Assembly: GCA_964638775.1 (NCBI GenBank)
Contig: CAZWZH010000210.1
Span: forward strand, 1-64,000
Direction of reading: 5' to 3'
Origin: Azophilus sp964638775
Lineage (GTDB): Bacteria > Pseudomonadota > Gammaproteobacteria > Pseudomonadales > Azotimanducaceae
Length of the DNA stretch: 64,000 nt
The position numbers and the translations under genes are program-made. The notes below the pieces were generated by a model, which worked only from the letters and a program-made list of their open reading frames with translations, had not been told where the DNA came from and ran no database searches. Below, one piece after another: positions 8,203 through 16,229 of this stretch (the first letter of the stretch is position 1; the number at the start of each line of letters is the position of its first letter).

Positions 8203-10491
8203 ATGTTCGACTTGCAGGGTTTTCAGAATGCGGCCCGGGCGGACCCGGGTGCGATCCTCTTTCTGCAACCTCGCCAACAGAACATAACCTCGCGTTCGGG
8301 GCCGTTCGCCCGCTGGTTCGGGCGTGTCCGCCTCGCCGAGAACCATCAGGCCACCGGCCGGTTCCTGCAGGCTCTGGGCAGGAGCTACGGCGCCGAGATT
8401 GCCAGGGAAGTTGCAGCGGCGCGTGGGCTGAGCAGGCTGGGGCGTGTCACGCCATTGACCGCCGGAAAGGTGGCGAACGCCGTGCGTGCGGCCGACGACC
8501 TGCAAGCCAGAGCGCAACAGAACAATCAACTGCTGGCTGACGCCGTGCGGAGGATAGAACCGAAAGGTGTTGCGACGGAGTCCATCAGAACCGAGGTCGA
8601 GCGGGAGGTAAAGAATAAAAGGTACTGTGGCATTCGCGCCGAGATTACCGCGCGCATCTCATTCGAAGCGGTCGCAGACAAGACCAAGGAGGCAATCGTC
8701 GATGCCGGGCGGAACGGCAGGCACCTGGTCGGTGTGAAGGAAGCCCGTGAAATTCGATCGCAAGTAGTAGAGCGGGAAGTGGCCACCGCCTTTGGCGACT
8801 ATTTCGCAGCCAAAAGCAGAGCCCTTTCGGCGTTAGATCCGCGACTGGACGGCTCGCTCGTCTTTCAGGCGCTTGTTGACCGTTTCGCCTGCTTCGACCC
8901 GCCCCTGAACTACGACGAGCACACTCTCACGCCCGATGCGGCCGAGCAATTGCACCGGAAGTTCTCCAACGCGGTCGCTACCTGGACAATCCATCCCGAA
9001 CGACTCGACGATAAAGAAGCATTGCGGGCGCTGGCCGAAGAGGCGGTGGGTCGCTTCATCGACCAACGGCAGGCCGCCCGGTCGCAGTTCGATTCGCTCG
9101 GCTTCCTGTCCGGGGCGACAAGGCATGCGCTGTTGGCCCAGGTTTCTTGCGACAGCATCCCGGCCTGCCTGGTGTCGCGGGCAGTGGAGACCAGTCTGCT
9201 GATCCGTGACGACCTTGAGCGTCTGGCCAGGTTCCCGCAGAGGGTGGATTCGGAAGCTTTGGTCGACAAACTGAGCCTGGCAATGGTACCAGCGTGGCGT
9301 GAGCCGGACATGGACGCGAGTGAAACGAATGAGGCGCTTGCGTACCGCTGGCTATGGCGTATCGCCCTCTCCTCCGGAAGCGGGCCCGAAGCCCGGGAAA
9401 TTCTCCGTGGAATGGGCCAGGAACACAGCCCGTTGCGCAGCATCTGTCAAGCCGCCACCTGGTACGCCGAAGAGTTTCCGGAGACAGAGCAACACATTCG
9501 CGCCGCCAGGCCGGCCGGCGACGACAGGTCGTTCAAGTCGAAAGCGGGCGACGTTTCAAAGGTGCTGAATGGCTTGTGGGTGATATTGCAGGAGAAAACA
9601 GGCTGGGAGGTGGATGGCGGTCGAGTGCTGGCCGCGGACGGCCGGCCAAACGACGCGACGATAACAGCCCTGCGCAACCTCGGCATCCCGTTTCCCGCGC
9701 CCGACCGGTTGGGCGAGAGCAATGCGGCCGTGCCGCTTGCAGATAGCACGCTTAAGGAAATCGGTGAGGCATTCGGTCGCCATGTGCGCTCGAATTGCGA
9801 GGTGGATTCGACGGGATTGGCCAGCAATTGCATGGATTTTCTTACATTCAACCAGAACGCGCGGGTTGGCAGGTTAAGGGCGCGATTCTTCATCGATGGA
9901 AGGGAACTGCCCCGCGATGCGGGTGCCGATACCGTGTCCCGGGAACTGACAGCGTTCTGCACCGACGAGGCCGGCAACCGGAACGACAGAATGCTTGCAA
10001 AGGTCTCGCGGATGATCGATCCCGCCACCTTCGACTGTGTCTACGCTGGCTGCATGAATCCGAAACTGCCGCACATGGCGATAATGAACGGCTATCCCGA
10101 GGGGGTATTCAAGGGACACTCGTACTCCCTGTGGAAAAACGATGACGGCGCAGTTCGTCTCGGGATCGTGGAAACGATCACGCCCCTGTATTGGCATCGT
10201 TTCCCCGATGCCGGGGTGCAGGAAAACTCCCAAACCTGTTCGGCCCCGACTGACGCGATTTTGAGTGGCAACTCCAGCGTCTTCCGCACACGGTTCGTGA
10301 TCAAGTTCGACCGGGAAAGGTACGAACCGGAAATCGGCGTCCCCGATATCGGCTACAGCCTGATTCCCGGCGCCCCTGAATCTCCCTACTTCATCCCGCG
10401 GTCTGATTTCACCTATCGGGATCAAGTGCCTGACGCGCTTGACCGGGGGCAACTCCCAACCGCACCTCCCCTGAACCCGCACACACATTGA
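8203..10491 (+). CDS. Hypothetical protein, 762 aa, no recognised domain
   Basis: I do not recognise this protein. It is hydrophilic with no signal peptide or transmembrane segment. The first 130 residues are rich in helix-forming and charged residues (PFARWFGRVRLAENHQATG, then VTPLTAGKVANAVRAADD). The middle is helical (EEFPETEQHIRAAR). The last 200 residues have a mixed, Cys-containing character (SNCMDFLTFNQNARVG, DCVYAGCMNPKLPHMAIMN) and a Pro-rich end. The long helical N-terminus and solitary position suggest an effector-like or large cytoplasmic protein, but this is speculation. The Shine-Dalgarno is weak. It stands alone between the divergent HyuB operon and the aconitase-like gene. Confidence 0.8.
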   Translation: MFDLQGFQNAARADPGAILFLQPRQQNITSRSGPFARWFGRVRLAENHQATGRFLQALGRSYGAEIAREVAAARGLSRLGRVTPLTAGKVANAVRAADDLQARAQQNNQLLADAVRRIEPKGVATESIRTEVEREVKNKRYCGIRAEITARISFEAVADKTKEAIVDAGRNGRHLVGVKEAREIRSQVVEREVATAFGDYFAAKSRALSALDPRLDGSLVFQALVDRFACFDPPLNYDEHTLTPDAAEQLHRKFSNAVATWTIHPERLDDKEALRALAEEAVGRFIDQRQAARSQFDSLGFLSGATRHALLAQVSCDSIPACLVSRAVETSLLIRDDLERLARFPQRVDSEALVDKLSLAMVPAWREPDMDASETNEALAYRWLWRIALSSGSGPEAREILRGMGQEHSPLRSICQAATWYAEEFPETEQHIRAARPAGDDRSFKSKAGDVSKVLNGLWVILQEKTGWEVDGGRVLAADGRPNDATITALRNLGIPFPAPDRLGESNAAVPLADSTLKEIGEAFGRHVRSNCEVDSTGLASNCMDFLTFNQNARVGRLRARFFIDGRELPRDAGADTVSRELTAFCTDEAGNRNDRMLAKVSRMIDPATFDCVYAGCMNPKLPHMAIMNGYPEGVFKGHSYSLWKNDDGAVRLGIVETITPLYWHRFPDAGVQENSQTCSAPTDAILSGNSSVFRTRFVIKFDRERYEPEIGVPDIGYSLIPGAPESPYFIPRSDFTYRDQVPDALDRGQLPTAPPLNPHTH

Positions 10492-10614
10492 CAGTCTCTA
10501 GCGTTGTTCCTATCTTGCCTGGGGCGGGGGGACTGCCGCGCTTGCGGACTCATCGGATCTCTCGGTTTGCGGCAGATGCGCTTGCACCACTGCCGCACTC
10601 AACAGGGGCGCCCC

Positions 10615-11874
10615 ATGGGATCGACCATTGCAGAAAAGATTCTGGCCAGGGCCGCCGGACTCGCGTCGGTAAAGGCCGGGGACGAGGTCCGCGCCAAGCC
10701 CGATTTCGTGATCGCCTACGACTTTCCCGGCTACACCAACGTCATCTTCAGGCAGATGGAGGAGGACTTCGGCATCGAGAAGGTGGCCGAACCGGAGCGT
10801 TTCGCACTCTTCATCGATCACATGGTGCCCGCCGTGACGCCCGAGGAAGAAGACCTGCACAGGAACACGCGGGACTGGGGTAAGAAGAACGGCGTCCCCG
10901 TCTACGAGCGCCTTGGTATCGGGCACCATGTCGCCTCGGAGCTGGGCTATGCGACTCCCGGTGCCTTCGTGGTGCATTTCGACGGCCATGTTTCCCAGAT
11001 GGGCACATTCGGCACGCTGGCGATGGGCATTCGCCGCCACCTGCTGGAAGCCTTCGTCAACGAGCGCATCCAGATGCAGGTTCCCGCGACCGTCCGGGTG
11101 AACCTGCACGGCGAGACCGGGCCCGGCGTGATGGCCCGGGATGTCTTTCATCACATCGTCCGGGAACTTGGCCCCGCCGCCTGCCGCTTCCAGGTGCTGG
11201 AGATCGGCGGCGACGGGCTTGAGGGAATTTCCGTCGACGGCCGCCAGACCATCAACTGCCTGGCGATGTTCACCGGCGCCGTCACCGCCATCATGAACCC
11301 CGACGACCTGACGCTGCCCATCGCCCGGGAAAAGGCGCGCCTGGACATCGAGCCGGTGTTCTCCGATGCGGATGCCAGCTACTCAGCGGTTCACGACATC
11401 GACGTCACGGCGCTGGAACCGGTGGCCGTGGTGCCGCCGAGCCCCAGGAACACGCAGAACCTTGCGGACCATGCGGGCACCGAAGTGCAGGTCGGCTATC
11501 TCGGCTCCTGCGCCTCGGGCCGGCTGGAAGACCTGGAGATCGCTGCCAGGGTACTCAAGGGGCGGCACATCAAGCCGGGTTTCCAACTGCACGTGGTGCC
11601 GACCAGCCAGGCCATCATGGAGGAGGCGTCCCGGCGCGGATACCTTACCGACCTGATCGCCGCCGGGGCTTTCGTCACCTCTTCCTCCTGCGACTACTGC
11701 TTCGGCCGCGCGGGCGTCATGACCGCCGGGCAACGGGCCGTATCCACCGGTACGCTGAACGTTCGCGGGCGCATGGGCAGCCCCGATTCGGAGATTTACA
11801 TCGTCAACGCGGCCGCGGTGGCGGCATCGGCGCTCACCGGCGAGATCACCGACCCGAGGCCCTATCTCCAGTAG
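10615..11874 (+). CDS. Aconitase-superfamily dehydratase, large subunit (LeuC/DmdA-like)
   Basis: The protein (419 aa from ATG 10615) follows the large-subunit fold of 3-isopropylmalate and homoaconitate hydratases. It begins STIAEKILARAAG and has VHFDGHVSQMGTFGTLAMGI. The Fe-S ligand cysteines are GSCASGRLEDLEIAA and SSSCDYCFG, giving one Cys plus a C-x2-C pair as expected for a [4Fe-4S] cluster. The frame is open 37 codons upstream, but ATG 10615 begins the conserved N-terminus. Together with the next two genes it could form a dimethylmaleate hydratase plus 2,3-dimethylmalate lyase set as known from nicotinate fermentation; leucine biosynthesis is unlikely because of the lyase partner. Confidence 0.85.
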   Translation: MGSTIAEKILARAAGLASVKAGDEVRAKPDFVIAYDFPGYTNVIFRQMEEDFGIEKVAEPERFALFIDHMVPAVTPEEEDLHRNTRDWGKKNGVPVYERLGIGHHVASELGYATPGAFVVHFDGHVSQMGTFGTLAMGIRRHLLEAFVNERIQMQVPATVRVNLHGETGPGVMARDVFHHIVRELGPAACRFQVLEIGGDGLEGISVDGRQTINCLAMFTGAVTAIMNPDDLTLPIAREKARLDIEPVFSDADASYSAVHDIDVTALEPVAVVPPSPRNTQNLADHAGTEVQVGYLGSCASGRLEDLEIAARVLKGRHIKPGFQLHVVPTSQAIMEEASRRGYLTDLIAAGAFVTSSSCDYCFGRAGVMTAGQRAVSTGTLNVRGRMGSPDSEIYIVNAAAVAASALTGEITDPRPYLQ

Positions 11875-11964
11875 TCGTGTCTATCTGCATTCGTCAGTTG
11901 CAACAGTCGTCGGGTTCCCGGGCAGCCGCCATGCCGCCTTCGGGCCGGGGCCGGACAACCTGAA

Positions 11965-12498
11965 GTGGCGCTCTCCAACCTGCAGGGCCGGGTGGCCTGG
12001 ATATTCGAACGCGCCGACTTCGACATCGACGAGATCGTCGGTGTCAAGAACATCAAGATCCAGGATGTCGAGAAGCTCGCGGCCATGGCGATGCGCGAGT
12101 TCGAGCCGGAGTTTCACGCACAGGTGCAACCCGGAGACCTGCTGGTCGGCAATCACAATTTCGGCTACGGGCACCCGCACTACCCGCCCATGATCGCCAT
12201 GCGCCATCTCGGCATCGCCGGGGTGATCGCGGAGAGCTTTGCGCCGGGTTACTGGCGGGGCGAGGTCGCCATGGGCTTTCCCCAGGTCTGCTGCCCCGGA
12301 ATTCTCGACGCGGTCGACCGCTGGGACCGGGTCGAAGTGGACTGGACGGCAGGCATCGTACGCAATCTCACCAGGGGGTCGAGCCTCCCGTTCGAGCCCC
12401 TCGCCGAAGCCGACCGGCAGATGCTGGAAGCCGGCGGGCTGATCGGATACCTGCACGCCCGGGCCCGGGCCGAACAAGACATCGAGGCAACCTCATGA
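11965..12498 (+). CDS. Aconitase-superfamily dehydratase, small (swivel) subunit (LeuD/DmdB-like)
   Basis: At 177 aa this has the LeuD-type swivelling domain: LQGRVAWIFERADFDIDEIVG at the N-terminus and the GDLLVGNHNFGYG strand-loop, then GIAGVIAESFAPGYWRGE. The family normally reads GxNFGxGSSREHA; here the Ser-Ser-Arg-Glu is replaced by HPHYPP, so substrate-carboxylate recognition must differ. It starts at GTG 11965, 91 bp after the large subunit, and overlaps the lyase gene by four bases (ATGA). Co-translation supports one pathway for the three proteins. Confidence 0.82.
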   Translation: MALSNLQGRVAWIFERADFDIDEIVGVKNIKIQDVEKLAAMAMREFEPEFHAQVQPGDLLVGNHNFGYGHPHYPPMIAMRHLGIAGVIAESFAPGYWRGEVAMGFPQVCCPGILDAVDRWDRVEVDWTAGIVRNLTRGSSLPFEPLAEADRQMLEAGGLIGYLHARARAEQDIEATS

Positions 12499-13367
12499 GT
12501 TTCGAACAATCACAATTCGCCGACTCCGCCCGCTCAGGCCGGACCGTCTGGGCGGCCGGCGCCTACGATGCGCTCTCCGCACGCCTGATCGAGGAAGCGG
12601 GCTTCACCGCGGCCATGACCACCGGATTCGGCATCTCCGCGTCGCACCTCGGCCAGCCGGACATGGAGCTGTACACCATGTCGGAGAACCTCACCGTCGT
12701 CGGCAAGATCGTGGATGCCGTATCGATTCCGGTCATTGCCGACACGGATACCGGCTACGGCAACGCCATCAACGTCATGCGCACGGTGCGCGAGTTCGAG
12801 CGCGCCGGTGTCGCGGCCATGATCTTCGAGGACCAGGAGTCGCCCAAGCGCTGCCCCGCCGCCGCCAACGAGGTGGAGATACTGACGCTGGAAGAAGGCG
12901 CCGCAAAGATCCGGGCGGCGGTTCATGCAAGGAACAGCGCCGACACGCTGATCGTCGCCCGGACCGATGCCATGGACGAAGCCGAAGCCATCGACCGGGG
13001 CCAGGCCTACGTCGAGGCCGGTGCGGACCTGGTGCAGCCCATATCGAAATGCTTCAGCGACTTCGATGGCCTTGCCCGGTTCCGGGAAGCGGTCGGGGTA
13101 CCGCTGTCGCTGCAACTGCTCGGCTGGCTGGAAAGCGACCTGGAACCCGGGCAGGTGGAGCAACTGGCGGGCCTCGCGGTGTTCCCGCTGGTCGCGTTGA
13201 TGACCGCAAGCGCCGCGCTTCGGAGCAACCTCAAGACGCTGGCTGAACGGCATTCATCCGCGCAACTGCCGAACGGCGTCACCAGCATGGGGGAGTTCAA
13301 GGCGATCGTCGGATTCGAGGAGCTCGAAGCGATGCAGGGCCGGTTCCTCGTCGGACGAGATGCCTGA
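12495..13367 (+). CDS. Isocitrate lyase/PEP mutase superfamily lyase (methylisocitrate or 2,3-dimethylmalate lyase-like)
   Basis: The 290-residue TIM-barrel protein has the superfamily signature DTDTGYGN (Mg-binding Asp residues), FEDQESPKRCPAAANE (the mobile active-site loop with the catalytic Cys) and VARTDAMDEAEAIDRG. It ends in the swapped helix region. The loop reads KRCPAA rather than KKCGH or KRCGH, so the substrate probably differs from isocitrate or methylisocitrate. Overlap by four bases with the small hydratase subunit suggests that it cleaves the hydratase product, as dimethylmalate lyase does in nicotinate fermentation (inferred). Oxaloacetate decarboxylase-type activity is an alternative. 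Confidence 0.85.
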   Translation: MSFEQSQFADSARSGRTVWAAGAYDALSARLIEEAGFTAAMTTGFGISASHLGQPDMELYTMSENLTVVGKIVDAVSIPVIADTDTGYGNAINVMRTVREFERAGVAAMIFEDQESPKRCPAAANEVEILTLEEGAAKIRAAVHARNSADTLIVARTDAMDEAEAIDRGQAYVEAGADLVQPISKCFSDFDGLARFREAVGVPLSLQLLGWLESDLEPGQVEQLAGLAVFPLVALMTASAALRSNLKTLAERHSSAQLPNGVTSMGEFKAIVGFEELEAMQGRFLVGRDA

Positions 13368-13453
13368 CGCTTTCATGGGACGAACGATCAACTTATTGAT
13401 TTAAATATAATTGTTGGAATAGACGTACCAAAAGATTGCTTTGATCGGGCACC

Positions 13454-13637
13454 GAGAGCAGGTATGCGGTACGGGTATCCGGCACGCCAAGCGGACGCGT
13501 TTTCGTGGAGTTCCAGGGCGCAGATTGTTTGACACCCGGCCCCGCAACCAGTTGCGGGGCGTCGCCACCTGCCGAAGCGGTGCTTCGGCTCGGGCTGCGC
13601 CCGACCGGTGGCGACCCCGTACCGCACACCTGCTCTC
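13454..13637. repeat. 184-bp element with 22-bp terminal inverted repeats (MITE-like)
   Basis: The ends are inverted repeats of 22 bp with a single mismatch (13454-13475 and 13616-13637; core GCGGTACGGG). Inside lie a perfect 9-bp stem with a 4-nt loop (13539-13547 with 13552-13560) and a three-way junction: an outer 9-bp stem (13561-13569 with 13607-13615) enclosing two hairpins (13571-13578 with 13582-13589; 13590-13595 with 13599-13604). No convincing gene is present; a 112-codon open frame crosses it on the minus strand. It fits a non-autonomous palindromic mobile element or a structured RNA. It is the main content of the 331-bp gap 13368-13698; the AT-rich 13368-13453 shows nothing else. 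Confidence 0.6.
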
Positions 13638-13698
13638 TCCCAGCGGTCTTCTGTTCCTTGCGCGTCAGCGTTCAGGAGCGCCGCATTCCGGGCTTCGG

Positions 13699-14466
13699 TC
13701 AGGACGCGGAGTCCAGCGTTTCCCACAACCCGGCTACTAGCTTCTGAAACTCGTCGCTGGCGTGCAACGCCCGGACGTTGCGGGGTCTTCGCAGGTCGAC
13801 CGGCACGTCCGCAACGATGCGCCCGGGACGCGACGACATCACGATGACGCGGTCGGAAAGGGTGGCCGCTTCGGCCAGATCGTGGGTCACGAGCACCACG
13901 GTGCTGCCGGATATCTGCTCCCAGAGTTCCACCAGCCGGTCCTGCAGGGTGATCTTGGTCAGGGCGTCCAGGGCGCCGAACGGCTCGTCGAGCATGATGA
14001 AGCGGCTGCGCAGCGAGAAAGTGCGGGCCAGCGCCACCCGCTGCCGCATGCCCTGGGACAGTTCGCCCGGCAGTGCGTCCCTGAATTCGCCCAGGCCCAC
14101 CGATTCCAGAAGCGCATCGACCCGGGATGCCCGTTCCTTCGGGTCGCCGATGCGCGTGGCCAGGGCGAACTCCACGTTGCCCGCCGCGGATTTCCAGGGC
14201 ATGAGCGCATCCCGGGCGAACATCCGCGCCATGTCGCGCCGACCGGCCTGAGGCGGCTTGCCGGCGAGCAGCACTTTGCCCGCCTGCATCTCCAAGAGAC
14301 CGCTCAGAATGTCGAGCAGCGTGGTCTTGCCGCAGCCGCTCGCGCCGACCAGGGAGACGAACTGCCCGGCGGGAATCTCCAGGTCGATCCCGTCAAGCGC
14401 CGCTACGGATTCACCGCCGCTCCCGTAGACGTGGTTCAAGCCCCGTATGCGTATCCCGTCCGTCAA
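13699..14466 (-). CDS. ABC transporter ATP-binding protein, NitT/TauT (SsuB/TauB-like)
   Basis: The 255-residue ATPase has Walker A GASGCGKTT, signature LSQGMRQR, Walker B FIMLDEPFGALD and the switch His in VTHDLAEA. The Q-loop region reads MFARDALMPW where relatives have an FQ-type sequence, so the Q-loop glutamine is Ala here. It starts at TTG 14466; no ATG or GTG lies in frame upstream. It is the likely third component of the importer whose binding protein (21484-22509) and permease (23880-24647) lie 7 to 9 kb away on the same strand, now separated by the inserted DNA. Whether it is still expressed with them is doubtful. Confidence 0.9.
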   Translation of the reverse strand: MTDGIRIRGLNHVYGSGGESVAALDGIDLEIPAGQFVSLVGASGCGKTTLLDILSGLLEMQAGKVLLAGKPPQAGRRDMARMFARDALMPWKSAAGNVEFALATRIGDPKERASRVDALLESVGLGEFRDALPGELSQGMRQRVALARTFSLRSRFIMLDEPFGALDALTKITLQDRLVELWEQISGSTVVLVTHDLAEAATLSDRVIVMSSRPGRIVADVPVDLRRPRNVRALHASDEFQKLVAGLWETLDSAS

Positions 14467-14563
14467 GGATCGCCGCCCTGCCTCTGAAGAAAACGGAGTA
14501 TCCGCTATCAGGTGTTCAAGTGAATAGCGATGTTCGTCGCGGTTTCAGCCTACCCGGTCGATC
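14377..14563. repeat. Direct duplication, copy A (5' end of ABC ATPase gene and flank)
   Basis: This segment aligns without gaps to 20335-20521 with about 21 mismatches (about 89% identity). It contains codons 1 to 30 of the intact ATPase gene and the 97 bp before it. The second copy lies beyond the two-gene ATPase/STAND island in the same orientation, so the island is bracketed by direct repeats. Confidence 0.85.
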
Positions 14564-14735
14564 AGGCGCCGCTCCAGATGCAATCCAGCCAGGAAATACG
14601 TCAACGCCAGCAAGAGAATCCACAGCGAACTCCTGCCGGACCAGCCACCAACCAGTAGATGCCGACCCACTGCGACCCTGGCCCCAAAAAAAGTCGACCA
14701 GGGTGAATCCGCAAAGACAGATCAGGGGACACCAA
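14564..14735 (-). pseudogene. Decayed remnant of the winged-helix/membrane-protein gene pair
   Basis: Positions 14566-14630 match 20968-21033 and 14645-14730 match about 21208-21290, both inside the intact membrane-protein gene at 20816-21388. About 445 bp (most of the regulator gene) and about 175 bp are deleted between the matching blocks, and scattered substitutions destroy the frame. It continues the duplication that starts at 14377. The rest of the gap, 14736-14885, shows no gene. Confidence 0.75.
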
Positions 14736-14885
14736 CATCACTTACACCAGCGCACCGGCGTAGCTCGACGATCTGGTCATCACCCGGTCGTACGTCGAGG
14801 ACAGCGTGCGCAGAGGAGAGTCATCCGACGTGGTGCGTGCCTACAGCGTACGGATTGGTGAGTTCCGATGAGTTCGGTAAAGCTT

Positions 14886-14923
14886 AATTACTCTATTGAG
14901 TAAATTTACTCAATAGAGTAATT
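14886..14923. promoter_or_regulatory. Perfect 38-bp palindrome at the start of the island
   Basis: Every base from 14886 to 14923 pairs with its mirror position around the centre AAATTT. Each half itself contains an imperfect ACTC-4 nt-GAGT palindrome, so four ACTC/GAGT quarter sites are present. It ends 7 bp before the ATG at 14931 and occupies the place of the Shine-Dalgarno and probably the promoter. An autoregulatory operator or a recombination/target site are the main options. Confidence 0.8.
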
Positions 14924-14930
14924 TCATGGC

Positions 14931-16229
14931 ATGAACCCTTACGAACGTGCCCAGAAAGAGACCCTGCTTGCCCGCCTGGCGGAGCCTCCCAACCGATTGA
15001 TCGTCGTATCCGGGCCACGCCAGACAGGCAAGACAACCCTTGTTCAGCAAACCCTTGCGCAACTGGGTCGACCGTATCGTTTTCTGGCGGTCGACGAACC
15101 CGAAGTGGATGCCTTCGCATCCGTCGCCCCGATACACTCAACCAATCTTACCGGGGAGGACACCAGCGTTGAAACTCCGTTGCAGTCGCCGGACTCCTTT
15201 ACACCCCGAAAAGACGGCCGCTGGCTGACTCGTCATTGGGAAGAGGCCCGGATTGAAGCCAATAGATCGGACAACGGATTCGTACTTGTATTCGACGAAA
15301 TTCAGAAGATCCCGGACTGGTCGGAGGTGGCAAAAGGATTATGGGACGCCGACCGCCGTCAAGGTCGCACATTACATATCATCCTGTTGGGATCCGCTCC
15401 ATTGCTGATGCAAAGAGGGCTGAGCGAGAGTCTGGCCGGCCGATACGAGACCATTCGCCTTACTCACTGGTCGTTTGCGGAGATGTCGGCCGCCTTCGAC
15501 TTCGATCTCGACAGCTACCTCTATTTCGGAGGGTATCCCGGGGCGGCACCGCTCATTCACGATCAGGACCGCTGGCGGGACTACATTGTGGGCTCTTTGG
15601 TGGAACCGAACATTGAGCGTGACATTCTCGCGTTGCAGCGCGTGGACAAACCGGCGTTGCTGAAACGGCTGTTTGAGTTCGGTGCCGAATACTCTGGTCA
15701 GATACTGTCGTACAACAAGATGCTGGGCCAGATGCAGGACGCCGGCAATACGACCACGCTTGCCCGGTATCTCGATCTGTTGTCCAGGGTGGGATTGGTT
15801 GCGGGCCTTTCGAAATACTACAGCCACGGGCACCGGCAAAGGGGATCCAGCCCCAAGTTCAACGTGTTGAACACCGCGCTCATGGCGGCCTTCTCTGGAT
15901 ACACCTTTGAGGAAGCGAGGGCCGACCGCAGTTATTGGGGTCGGCTGGTAGAAAGCGCGGCGGGGGCACATCTGTATAACTCGGGAACTCCGGAATTGCG
16001 GCTCCACTATTGGCGCGAGCAAAGCCGTGAAGTGGATTTCGTATTGGAACGCGGCCGGCAACTCGTTGCGTTCGAGATCAAGAATCGCTCTCGACGAAGG
16101 GCGTTGAGCGGCGTCATTGAGTTCAAGAAGCAGTTTGCATCCGCACGGTCGATACTCGTCGGCGAAGGCGGGATCTCATTGTCCGAGTTCTTGACCATCC
16201 CCGCGCGGGAGTGGTTTCAGGATTCATGA
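14931..16229 (+). CDS. AAA-family ATPase with DUF4143 C-terminal domain
   Basis: A 432-residue P-loop protein: Walker A SGPRQTGKTTL (about residues 27-37), Walker B/DEAD-like VLVFDEIQKI (about 118-127) and sensor-like ILLGSAPLLM, then the DUF4143 domain with YWREQSREVDFVLERG and VAFEIKNR, a PD-(D/E)XK-like fold remnant (E/D at about 367-369, EIK at about 382-384). Such ATPases are widespread in accessory regions and their role is poorly known. No Shine-Dalgarno is visible; the palindrome stands there instead. Its stop overlaps the start of the giant NTPase gene (ATGA), so the two are co-translated. It belongs to the transferred island and has more A+T than its neighbours. Confidence 0.9.
   Translation: MNPYERAQKETLLARLAEPPNRLIVVSGPRQTGKTTLVQQTLAQLGRPYRFLAVDEPEVDAFASVAPIHSTNLTGEDTSVETPLQSPDSFTPRKDGRWLTRHWEEARIEANRSDNGFVLVFDEIQKIPDWSEVAKGLWDADRRQGRTLHIILLGSAPLLMQRGLSESLAGRYETIRLTHWSFAEMSAAFDFDLDSYLYFGGYPGAAPLIHDQDRWRDYIVGSLVEPNIERDILALQRVDKPALLKRLFEFGAEYSGQILSYNKMLGQMQDAGNTTTLARYLDLLSRVGLVAGLSKYYSHGHRQRGSSPKFNVLNTALMAAFSGYTFEEARADRSYWGRLVESAAGAHLYNSGTPELRLHYWREQSREVDFVLERGRQLVAFEIKNRSRRRALSGVIEFKKQFASARSILVGEGGISLSEFLTIPAREWFQDS

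Noticed and set aside
10615..12498. The LeuC/LeuD-like pair as leucine biosynthesis genes
   Set aside because: No leuA or leuB nearby, the small subunit lacks the SSREHA motif, and the pair is coupled to a PEP-mutase family lyase.
13539..13615. The multibranched fold as a tRNA
   Set aside because: No anticodon-arm or T-loop consensus and no acceptor stem of tRNA length; loops are only 3-4 nt.
13388..13726. 112-codon minus-strand frame across the inverted-repeat element
   Set aside because: It runs through the terminal repeats and hairpins, lacks a Shine-Dalgarno and shows no domain; the DNA-level structure explains it better.
14520..14861. Plus-strand frame of 113 codons before the island
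   Set aside because: It lies in the decayed duplicate of the membrane-protein gene and reads the wrong strand.
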